A stretch of DNA of 41,721 nt from Candidatus Rifleibacteriota bacterium (GTDB lineage: Bacteria; Muiribacteriota; Ozemobacteria; Ozemobacterales; Ozemobacteraceae). Below the pieces are notes generated by a model that ran no database searches, was not told where the DNA came from, and saw nothing but the letters and a program-made list of their open reading frames with translations. Positions within the stretch are counted from its first letter, which is position 1. Every line of letters starts with the position of its first letter. A program made the translations under genes and the position numbers. This document shows, in pieces, positions 32,159-39,384 of this stretch. The stretch covers positions 1-41,721 of the forward strand of contig JAAYNI010000075.1 in assembly GCA_012520995.1 (NCBI GenBank). Direction: 5' to 3'.

Positions 32159-34423
32159 TCAGTTTTTCCTCCTTCTTTTATTTTTCTTGGAAGCTTTATT
32201 ATCGAGATTATGGGATGATTCGCCACCGTCTTCCTCAAATCCTTCAGTTTCAGAATTATCCTCCGAAACGTTGCCATCTTCAAGTGTTTCTTCACTAGGG
32301 TTTTCCAAGGCTTCTTGAGACAATTCACTTTGTGAAGAGGGTGCGGATACAATGGTGAAATCTTCTGAAACGGTGTCAGGATCGAACAAATGCATATATT
32401 GTTTGGTAAATTCATAAGGCATTTTTTCCAAGAAGGTCGGAATTACGCCCGTCGGATAAATTTTACCTACTACATCGCCGCTTTCAGCTATCCATTTCTT
32501 TCTGAATTCAAAAATTGTCTGAGTCTGAACGACATTGTCTTCCATACCTACTACTTCTATGACTTCAAGCAGTTTTCTTTTGCCGTCGGCAAGCCTGCCA
32601 TTTTGAACAATTATATTCACTGAGCTGGCTATCTGTTCTCTGATTGCTCTAAGAGGCAAATCCACTCCCGCCATCAAAACCATAGTCTCCAAGCGAGCTA
32701 TAGCGTCTTTAGGAGAATTAGCATGCAAAGTCGTCAAAGAACCGTCGTGACCGGTATTCATGGCTTGGAGCATATCCAAAGTTTCAGCGCCTCTGCACTC
32801 GCCCACTATTATTCTGTCTGGTCGCATTCTGAGAGCGTTTTTAACCAAATCGCGAATCGTGACCTGATTTTTTGCTTCGGTACCTTGTTGTCTAGCCTCA
32901 AGCCTGCCTAAGTTCAATTGACTAAGATTAAGTTCGGCAGAGTCTTCAATACATATAATTCGCTCTGTCGGAGAAATAAAGGTGGAAAGAACGTTTAGCA
33001 AAGTTGTTTTACCAGAGCTGGCGCCGCCCGAAACAACAATGTTCTTTTTCATTTTTACGCAAAGCTTGAGAAAGTCTGCCACAGAAGGCGTCATACTTTT
33101 AAAGCGATACACAAGGTCGTCAATTGTCAAAGGAACCTTGGAGAATTTGCGTATGGTGATCATTGGCCCAGTCAGCGAAAGAGGCGGAATTATTGCGTGA
33201 ACCCTCGAACCGTCTAAGAGTCTTGCATCAACATAAGGGGTTCTTTCATTGATAGTTCTGCCAGCAGGCATTAAAATACGCTCTATAACCGTCTTGACGT
33301 GGTCAGAACTCGTAAACTTGTTAACAGTTAATTGGAGTTTTCCATATTTTTCAACGAAAATTTTGTCAGGCCCGTTTACCATGATTTCATCAACATCTTC
33401 ATCTCTCATGAAATCTTCCAATGGGCCTAATCCTAATATCTCATCCATTAAATACTGCTTTACTTCAATCGCAGCATTCTTGGCCAGATTTTCAGGCAAT
33501 GGATTTTTATGCAAAGCAACTTCAATACGCTTCTCAACAATTTCCCGCAATTCAGCGTCTGACATACCGAATTTGCTTTCAAGCTCTCCGACGATCTCAG
33601 ATCTGAGTTTTGTGCGATAGGCTATCAATTCTTCATTTAAAACTTGTTGCTGTGTTTGAGGGTACCCTCTTTGCGGAGTTTTACCAAGAGCTTCAAAAGC
33701 CAAGAGCTTGTCTGCGAGCATTTCAAAACTTTGATTAATACTTCTTCTGTTTCCTCCCATCAATTCTTCATTCATGGGAATTATATGCTCATTATCAAAA
33801 AGCGAAGCTTCTTTCAGACCTATTTCTTTGTCTACATGGTTTCTTATCCACAAAAGCTTTGATGTGACTTCCAATGGACTTTTAGCCTCCCGCTGAAACT
33901 TTTGAGCAAAAGCTGGTGCTGGCGGCTGTGAGTTGTAAATGTACATAACAGCATCCGCTTTATGAACCAAATACAGAGGCAATGGAGTCATCTGAAAAGC
34001 TATATCGAAAACAGCAAAAATCTGATTTTTTCTCAACAACTCTAACAAATGAGTTAATGCTTCAGTCAAATCCTCTTCCGAAAGGCGGAAGCTGGGTAAA
34101 AGACTTGCCGAATCGTTGTTTCCCGAAAATGGAATATAATATATGCCGTCATATTCAGTAAAAATTTTTGAAATACTTTCGGCATTGCTGAGCATCCAAT
34201 TGCTCATATAATATTCTAAAAAAGAGGTCTTAATTCGCTCCGTAGAAGGAAGCATTTCGACTATGGTCGAAGGTTTGAGAATATTGAACTCAAACAAAGC
34301 CACCTGTTTGCCTGTCTTTTTGGCTATGGCTTTTGCAGTCTCGTAAGCCACAAAAGTTTTACCTATGCCACCTTGGAAGCTTGTAAATAAAAAAGAAGAA
34401 GCTTTTTGATTGTTGTTAGCCAT
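32159..34423 (-). CDS. TadZ-TadA fusion (MinD-like localiser joined to CpaF-type ATPase)
   Basis: The 754-residue chain has two parts. Residues 1-245 are a ParA/MinD-like domain of the TadZ/CpaE kind, with an atypical Walker A FQGGIGKT (16-23; Gln where the signature Lys is usual) and AVFDIAFQMTPLPL. Residues about 265-660 are a TadA/CpaF secretion ATPase: VDEIMVNGPDKIFVEKYG, SGGASSGKTT (465-474), CIEDSAELNL, MRPDRIIVGECRG (Walker B) and SLTTLHANSP (His box). The last 70 residues are acidic, then strongly basic (KASKKNKRRRKN). TadA powers Tad pilus assembly and TadZ places the machine in the cell; here both are one protein. A good promoter lies 78 bases upstream. It heads a ten-gene run. Confidence 0.9.
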   Translation of the reverse strand: MANNNQKASSFLFTSFQGGIGKTFVAYETAKAIAKKTGKQVALFEFNILKPSTIVEMLPSTERIKTSFLEYYMSNWMLSNAESISKIFTEYDGIYYIPFSGNNDSASLLPSFRLSEEDLTEALTHLLELLRKNQIFAVFDIAFQMTPLPLYLVHKADAVMYIYNSQPPAPAFAQKFQREAKSPLEVTSKLLWIRNHVDKEIGLKEASLFDNEHIIPMNEELMGGNRRSINQSFEMLADKLLAFEALGKTPQRGYPQTQQQVLNEELIAYRTKLRSEIVGELESKFGMSDAELREIVEKRIEVALHKNPLPENLAKNAAIEVKQYLMDEILGLGPLEDFMRDEDVDEIMVNGPDKIFVEKYGKLQLTVNKFTSSDHVKTVIERILMPAGRTINERTPYVDARLLDGSRVHAIIPPLSLTGPMITIRKFSKVPLTIDDLVYRFKSMTPSVADFLKLCVKMKKNIVVSGGASSGKTTLLNVLSTFISPTERIICIEDSAELNLSQLNLGRLEARQQGTEAKNQVTIRDLVKNALRMRPDRIIVGECRGAETLDMLQAMNTGHDGSLTTLHANSPKDAIARLETMVLMAGVDLPLRAIREQIASSVNIIVQNGRLADGKRKLLEVIEVVGMEDNVVQTQTIFEFRKKWIAESGDVVGKIYPTGVIPTFLEKMPYEFTKQYMHLFDPDTVSEDFTIVSAPSSQSELSQEALENPSEETLEDGNVSEDNSETEGFEEDGGESSHNLDNKASKKNKRRRKN

Positions 34424-34501
34424 GTATATTCTTTCTGCTTATTATCACCTGCAGCTTTAAAAGAAAGCTCATTCAAATAAGTTTGGTGTCAAACGCAGGC
34501 A

Positions 34502-34530
34502 ATTATAACTTTATTTTTGTCCGCTAACAA
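34502..34530 (-). promoter_or_regulatory. Promoter of the tad-led gene run
   Basis: On the minus strand TTGTTA (34530-34525), a 17-bp spacer and a consensus TATAAT (34507-34502) lie 78 bases before the TadZ-TadA ATG. It is the only strong promoter I see for the following ten minus-strand genes. Confidence 0.65.
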
Positions 34531-34576
34531 CTATTATTTATGTATTCAGGTTTTACTGAGACGAACTGCAGCTATA

Positions 34577-34607
34577 AGCAAGGAAAAGGAGGCTCCCTTT
34601 CCTTGCT
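34577..34607 (-). terminator. Hairpin between the 49-residue gene and the tad promoter
   Basis: Perfect 10-bp arms AGCAAGGAAA (34577-34586) and TTTCCTTGCT (34598-34607), with GGAG/CTCC extending the stem. It starts six bases after the small gene's stop. No T-run follows on the minus strand, so it may be a weak terminator or an RNA-stabilising hairpin. Confidence 0.5.
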
Positions 34608-34613
34608 CAGCGA

Positions 34614-34763
34614 TTATTCATATACACATTTTTTCAGATGGCCAAGTTCATTTGCAGTCAGAGGAAGCATTTTTTCATATCTGTTGAGAATAGCCTTACA
34701 GGTTCTGCATTTGCAATTATTGCCTGAAAAACGGCAAAGAGCTACTAATTCATGCACACACAT
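34614..34763 (-). CDS. Small 49-residue Cys-rich protein
   Basis: ATG 34763 is preceded by a full AGGAGG with seven bases of spacing, the best ribosome binding site in this area. The product begins MCVHELVALCRFSGNNCKCR and ends HLKKCVYE, with cysteines at 2, 10, 17, 19, 22 and 46. The C-x-C-x2-C centre (NCKCRTC) suggests a zinc finger or metal site. The family is not recognised. A hairpin follows its stop, and the tad promoter lies beyond. Coding is supported by the ribosome binding site, the compact length and the terminator-like hairpin; comparison with relatives would settle it. Confidence 0.65.
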   Translation of the reverse strand: MCVHELVALCRFSGNNCKCRTCKAILNRYEKMLPLTANELGHLKKCVYE

Positions 34764-35089
34764 ATTTTGCCTCCTATTTGTTTCTATAAATTTTATCTAA
34801 GACTTTTATTATCTGCAGATTACAACAAAGAGTGGTCTACAGACGATAAACAGTGGGCAGAAAGAGCACGAACCACAAAAGACAAACAACGCTTATTTAT
34901 CGACTTCTCAAACAGTTGTCAGTTTCAGCGATTGAGTTCTAAAGAATTCCACTCGTCACCCGCCACTCATCACTCACCACGGTGCGATCTTAGCAGCTGC
35001 TAACAATCATTTATCGTTGAGCAAGATGTCTTTTATAAAGAACTTCTAGCTACAAGATAGCACTATAATATGTATCGGTATTTTGTGAC
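34764..35089. repeat. 326-bp gap of dispersed repeats
   Basis: Bases 34856-34945 align with about 1915-2010 (shared GGCAGAAAGA, TTATTTATC, CAGTT and ATTGAGT in the same order). Bases 34950-35030 are the inverted counterpart of 8460-8545. Bases 35043-35065, read on the minus strand, match 1628-1650 at 20 of 23 positions and lie 24 bases after the oligopeptidase stop. No gene is evident. Confidence 0.75.
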
Positions 35090-37135
35090 CTAATATTTAA
35101 TATTCAGAGTTTTAAACAAAAAGGCATAGTTGAAAGCTAATTCTTTGATGTAATCATATCTCCCTGAATCGCCAGCGTGACCAGAGTCAAAGTTAATTTT
35201 AACCAAATCAAGATTGTTATCTGTTCTATATTCTCTTAATTTTGCCATGTATTTTAACGGTTCCCAATAAGAAACCCTGCAATCGTTGATGCCAGTTGTC
35301 ACCAAGATATGCGGATAGCTTTGTTTTTTTATGTTGTCGTATGGCGAATAAGAAAGCATATAGTCAAAATACTGTTTTTCATTGGGATTCCCCCACTCTT
35401 CATATTCCTCGAAAACAAGAGGCAAGGTAGGATCAAGCATTGTATTCATAACATCCACAAAGGGCACTTTAGCTATAACCGCTTTGAATAATTTCGGCTC
35501 CATATTGCAGACGGCTCCCATTAAGAGACCGCCTGCACTTCCGCCTTCTATGGCAAGCTTTTCAGAAGTTGTATAGCCACGCTTAATAAGAGCTTTTGCC
35601 ACATCTATAAAGTCATAGAAGGTGTTTTTCTTTCTAAGAAGCTTTCCGTCAAGATACCATTGCCTTCCCTTTTCCGCTCCGCCTCTAATGTGAGCTATAG
35701 CATAGACAATTCCTCTGTCTAACAGCGGAAGCAAATAAGGAGAAAAATATATGTCCGAAGAAACTCCGTAAGACCCGTATGAAGTCAGAAGCATTGGTGC
35801 TGGTTCTTTATATACATCTTTTCGCCAAACCATACTTACGGGAACTTTTGCTCCATCGCGTGCAGTAACAAAAATCTGCTTCGACTCATAGTCATCAGAG
35901 TTGAAATCTGTTCCTGCATAATAACTTTTAAGCAAAACAGCTTTCTTTTTGCTCAAATCATAGTCATAGACAGCTGTCGGCTCTGTGAGAGAAATGGCAA
36001 AGACTCTTAAAACATCATTATCAAACTCTAAATTGTTTGCCAATTCTGTAGAGCTGACATCTTTTCCAAGACTTATGCGGTATGAGCGGTCTTTACGAGT
36101 ATCTGTTACCAATAGCCTGCTAAGACCGTTTCGCCTCTCTTCGACTATTATATAATCTTTAAAAGCAACCATGCCGTCTAATAAGACATTGTCATCTGAT
36201 TGAACCACTAAAGTCCAATATTTAGGTTCCGGTTCAGAATAAAGAGTTTCATAAATACTGAAGTTGACAGCATGTTTATTGGTTCTGATGTAAACCACAT
36301 CTTCTTTAGATGTCAGATAATATTTCACATTCTCTTCTCGCGGCAAAAAGACCTTGCTGCCCTTTTCAGGAGCATTTGCATTTATAATATGAAATTCAGT
36401 CGAAGTGGCACTTTCCGAAGAAATAAAGATATACCGCCGGTCCAAAGTTTTGCCAATATCAACAGTAAACTTGGCATCTTTTTCTGTATAAATGGTTTTA
36501 TCTGAAGTTCTTTTATTTCCGAGTTTATGGCTTTTAATTTTAAAAGCTCTTCCCGTATCGTCCAAAAGAGTGTAAAAAATGGTTTTATTGTCATTTGCCC
36601 ACTCTATCTCTGAACCTATATCTGTAAGTTTTTCAGACATTTCTTCGCCTGTTTTCAAGTTCACAAAAGTCAGAACATACTTTTCATCTCCGCTGGTATC
36701 AAGTGTATAGGCTAATATATTTTGATCTTCGCTGATAGCCATTGAAGCCACATCGCAATAGCTTTGATTCAAGGCCAAAAGATTTTCATCCAAAATTACT
36801 TCTTCTTCAGCTCCGTCAACATCCTTTTTTCTGCAATGCACAGGATATTGTTTGCCCTTTATGTCTCTTGAATAATAGAGGTAACCGGATTTTCGGCAAG
36901 GCACACTCTTGTCATTTTCCTTTATTTTGGATTTAATTTCTTCAAAAAGCTTTTTCTGCAAATCTTCAGTATCTTTCATGACAGCATCCGTGTAAGCCTC
37001 TTCTGCCTTCATATGCTGCATAACTTCTTCATTTTCGATGTGATGAAGCCAAGAGTAATCGTCTTTAAGCATTTTTCCGTGCATAACTCTGTAAACAGGT
37101 ATCTTCTTGGCTTGCGGTGGAATTATTTTTTGCAT
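35090..37135 (-). CDS. ptrB: Oligopeptidase B (prolyl oligopeptidase family S9)
   Basis: Oligopeptidase B is a cytoplasmic serine peptidase that cuts short peptides after Arg or Lys. The 681-residue protein has the seven-bladed propeller (about 70-400), with the PtrB-typical GYLYYSRDIKGKQYPVHCRK near the start, and a C-terminal alpha/beta-hydrolase domain. The latter contains LTSYGSYGVS, the nucleophile motif IEGGSAGGLLMGAV, the Asp region TTGINDCRVSYWEPLKY, and the catalytic His in SGHAGDSGRYD. ATG 37135 is chosen over an in-frame start at 37171, because AGGA stands about eight bases upstream and the added leader is only Lys-rich. It is monocistronic and divergent from the tRNA gene. Confidence 0.93.
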   Translation of the reverse strand: MQKIIPPQAKKIPVYRVMHGKMLKDDYSWLHHIENEEVMQHMKAEEAYTDAVMKDTEDLQKKLFEEIKSKIKENDKSVPCRKSGYLYYSRDIKGKQYPVHCRKKDVDGAEEEVILDENLLALNQSYCDVASMAISEDQNILAYTLDTSGDEKYVLTFVNLKTGEEMSEKLTDIGSEIEWANDNKTIFYTLLDDTGRAFKIKSHKLGNKRTSDKTIYTEKDAKFTVDIGKTLDRRYIFISSESATSTEFHIINANAPEKGSKVFLPREENVKYYLTSKEDVVYIRTNKHAVNFSIYETLYSEPEPKYWTLVVQSDDNVLLDGMVAFKDYIIVEERRNGLSRLLVTDTRKDRSYRISLGKDVSSTELANNLEFDNDVLRVFAISLTEPTAVYDYDLSKKKAVLLKSYYAGTDFNSDDYESKQIFVTARDGAKVPVSMVWRKDVYKEPAPMLLTSYGSYGVSSDIYFSPYLLPLLDRGIVYAIAHIRGGAEKGRQWYLDGKLLRKKNTFYDFIDVAKALIKRGYTTSEKLAIEGGSAGGLLMGAVCNMEPKLFKAVIAKVPFVDVMNTMLDPTLPLVFEEYEEWGNPNEKQYFDYMLSYSPYDNIKKQSYPHILVTTGINDCRVSYWEPLKYMAKLREYRTDNNLDLVKINFDSGHAGDSGRYDYIKELAFNYAFLFKTLNIKY

Positions 37136-37216
37136 TATCTGTTTCCTTTTTACAATATCTTTTTTTAGCAACCTTCTATGTAACAGAAAAGCTGTAAAAA
37201 ATAAAAGCTTTTTTCC

Positions 37217-37245
37217 TTGTTAGAGAGAATTTATTGAGGTATTAT
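37217..37245 (+). promoter_or_regulatory. tRNA-Arg promoter
   Basis: TTGTTA (37217-37222), 17 bp and TATTAT (37240-37245) place the start of transcription a few bases before the mature tRNA 5' end at 37256. Confidence 0.65.
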
Positions 37246-37255
37246 TGCAAAACAT

Positions 37256-37328
37256 ACTCCCGTGGCTCAATGGATAGAGCGTTTGCCTCCGGAGCAAAAG
37301 GTTGTGGGTTCGACTCCCGCCGGGAGTA
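37256..37328 (+). tRNA. tRNA-Arg (anticodon CCG)
   Basis: A complete 73-nt cloverleaf folds by eye: acceptor ACTCCCG (37256-37262) with CGGGAGT (37321-37327), D stem GCTC/GAGC, anticodon stem TTTGC/GCAAA around loop CTCCGGA (anticodon CCG, reading CGG codons), T stem GTGGG/CCCGC around TTCGACT, and discriminator A. The 3' CCA is not encoded. A T-run follows at once and may terminate transcription. No duplicate of the tRNA 3' end is seen in the window, so there is no sign of an integrated element here. Confidence 0.97.
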
Positions 37329-37342
37329 TTTTTTATTGCTTT

Positions 37343-37436
37343 CCTGAAATTTCCTGAAATCATTTGAAACCATAATTTTCAGCTCTGGAAGCCGATTTTG
37401 AAAGCTCCTGAAACCATCTGAAAGCATCTGAAATAC
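37343..37436. repeat. 10-bp periodic repeat downstream of the tRNA
   Basis: Blocks of exactly ten bases with the form yCTGAAAnnn or TTTGAAAnnn start at 37343, 37353, 37363, 37397, 37407, 37417 and 37427; a 24-bp degenerate stretch breaks the register in the middle. No frame across it looks like a protein. Confidence 0.65.
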
Positions 37437-37497
37437 TAAAACAATAAAATCGAAGGTGTGGTAACATGGTGTGGTAACTGACTAAAATCACACAGTA

Positions 37498-37660
37498 ACA
37501 AGTGGTGCGTGGCAATCGGCGATTTGAATATTTAGCTGCCATCCTTTTCGGTTCTGTCCTTAATCAACTATGACAAAAATTGTAATTATGAAGTAGCAGA
37601 ATACTTTTGACCATCTCCTGTTCTGTGTAATCTGTGGGTAAAAAATAAAAAAACTCTTGA
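37498..37660. repeat. Dispersed repeat copy before the GNAT gene
   Basis: Bases 37558-37650 align with about 2046-2155 (CCTTAATCA, CAAAAATTGT, GTAGCAGAAT, TTTTGACCA, then a TGTGTAATCTGTGG-type end) in the same order and strand. It reaches to about 25 bases before the probable acetyltransferase start. Confidence 0.65.
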
Positions 37661-37675
37661 TTGCAACAGACTAAT

Positions 37676-38566
37676 ATGAATGGGATTGCTGCCGAGATGC
37701 AATATAAGAAATATAGCTATGTTCAAGACTTTTATGATGACGTCTATGAGCTTCTGTTGAAAGACGAAGCTCAGAACTTGATAATACTTGGAAATATTCT
37801 GATTGGGTACATGGAAGTCGACAAAACAGGTTGGCGAGATCCGGCAAATTGGCTTATGGCGACAGCTTCCGAAAATGGCAAAATACTCTTAACAGCACTC
37901 ATGACCCCTCCGCATAATCTAACACTTTACTCGACTGACAATAAAATGAGACCCGAAGCATTAGATTGTTTAATATCAGGGCTTGCTCAAGAGAATATTC
38001 CAGGTGTTATATCAGAAAAAAACTTAGCTTTGGCTTTTGCAGAAAAATACTCAGCCAGCAAGCAATTGTCCTATAGCATGCAAATGAATCAAAGAATTTA
38101 TGAGCTCACAGATTTAGAGCAGAACATTAAAACCGATGGTACAATTCGACTTGTAAATACTAATGATATGCACTTTCTTCCTTATTGGCTGGAAGCTTTT
38201 AAAGCAGCAGATATTTATGGCCGAACCGACATGAATATACCTCAGAGTTCTCAGGAAGCTCAGTATTTGATCAACTCAAATAAAACTTATGTTTTAGAAA
38301 TAAACGGAATTCCAGTTTCAATGGCGGGATTCAGCAGACCGTTAGTAACAGCTATAGGAATAGCTCTTGTATATACGCCGCCATATTTTCGCAGAAACGG
38401 CTACGCAACTTCGCTTGTAACTCAGTTAAGTCAAACAGCTTTGTATAACGGTTACAAAAAATGCGTCTTATACACGGATTTATCTAATCCGACCTCTAAT
38501 AACATTTACCAAAAAATCGGTTATAAACCCGTTTGTGACTCCCACATGCTTAAGTTTAGCGAATAG
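37676..38566 (+). CDS. GNAT family N-acetyltransferase
   Basis: The 296-residue protein has an N-terminal half without recognised motifs and a C-terminal GNAT domain: LVYTPPYFRRNGYATSLVTQ is the acetyl-CoA-binding motif A (R-R-N-G-Y/A form of Q/RxxGxG/A), and NPTSNNIYQKIGYKPV is the usual closing motif B. The layout resembles two-domain GNAT proteins of the YobR/Eis-like type. The start is unsure: ATG 37676 and ATG 37697 are both in frame and neither has a good ribosome binding site; a TTG at 37661 also exists. The acceptor is unknown. It appears monocistronic, with a repeat upstream. Confidence 0.85.
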   Translation: MNGIAAEMQYKKYSYVQDFYDDVYELLLKDEAQNLIILGNILIGYMEVDKTGWRDPANWLMATASENGKILLTALMTPPHNLTLYSTDNKMRPEALDCLISGLAQENIPGVISEKNLALAFAEKYSASKQLSYSMQMNQRIYELTDLEQNIKTDGTIRLVNTNDMHFLPYWLEAFKAADIYGRTDMNIPQSSQEAQYLINSNKTYVLEINGIPVSMAGFSRPLVTAIGIALVYTPPYFRRNGYATSLVTQLSQTALYNGYKKCVLYTDLSNPTSNNIYQKIGYKPVCDSHMLKFSE

Positions 38567-38670
38567 TAACAATAGATACAGAACCACAAACAACTTTGTT
38601 TAACAGCCTAAAATACGAAAGACGCACAAATTTCTCATTAATAACTTTTAATTGAAACATTTGGAAAACT

Positions 38671-38699
38671 TTATTAGTTTTTAATTCTCATTATATAAT
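38671..38699 (+). promoter_or_regulatory. Putative promoter of the membrane protein/lipoprotein pair
   Basis: TTATTA (38671-38676), 17 bp and a consensus TATAAT (38694-38699), 41 bases before the ATG at 38740. Confidence 0.5.
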
Positions 38700-38739
38700 T
38701 ATGCGGCTAAAACATATCTTTTATATTAGGATATAAAAT

Positions 38740-39354
38740 ATGAATAAAATTATAAAAGCTATCCTGTTGTTTTTTGGCTATGCTGCTATAGGATATTTCA
38801 TTGAGAAGCTTATTGAGAAGGTAAAGTCTTTTTTAGGTATTAATATCTCATCAAACTCAAAAAGAAAAAGAAATGTATCCAGAGGCAACGCAGCTCAATA
38901 CCCAGACTCTTACAACAAGACATTTAAGCTCTTAGAGATGGCTAGCAGCCTACTTCAAGGCGAAAAAGTCACAAAAACTGCTTTAATAAATCAACTGCAA
39001 AATTTAAAAGAGTCCTTAACTGGAGAAAACTGGAATAGAGATACTGCAGACATAGAAGGCACACTTGATTATATAACCGTTTTTTGCAAAGAAGCTCCTG
39101 GACAATATGATAAAGAAAAAGTCTTAGTTACTCAGGTTATAGATGAAACTGAAGAAATTCATAAAACAACCAAGCTTCATTCTTCAAATAATGTTATCCA
39201 ATTGCCAACTAACGTATTTGGCAGCGGAGGATGGCAAATAGTAGAAGAGTCTGGTTCCCAGATAAGCGAAATACTAGATGAATCAGAGGATGGGGAAATG
39301 CCGGAAATTCCAGAAGAACTGAGAGACTTAGATGATGAAGACGAGGAAGAATAA
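38740..39354 (+). CDS. Uncharacterised membrane-anchored protein with acidic C-terminus
   Basis: The 204-residue protein starts with a single membrane segment (about 4-24), then a basic patch (KRKRN near 43). The middle is likely helical (YNKTFKLLEMASSLLQGE; TKTALINQLQNLKESL). The C-terminus is strongly acidic and ends DLDDEDEEE. No family is recognised. AGGAT lies upstream of the ATG, and a good -10 box is further upstream. The lipoprotein gene follows after 30 bp, so the two are probably co-transcribed and may act together at the envelope. Orientation suggests a cytoplasmic or periplasmic stalk held by one helix; which side is not certain. Confidence 0.8.
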   Translation: MNKIIKAILLFFGYAAIGYFIEKLIEKVKSFLGINISSNSKRKRNVSRGNAAQYPDSYNKTFKLLEMASSLLQGEKVTKTALINQLQNLKESLTGENWNRDTADIEGTLDYITVFCKEAPGQYDKEKVLVTQVIDETEEIHKTTKLHSSNNVIQLPTNVFGSGGWQIVEESGSQISEILDESEDGEMPEIPEELRDLDDEDEEE

Positions 39355-39384
39355 TTAGAGTTTTGTTTTTTTAGAGGTTCTTTC

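Noticed and set aside
37256-37660. Integrated element or attachment site at the tRNA-Arg gene
   Set aside because: No integrase gene and no second copy of the tRNA 3' end occur in the window.
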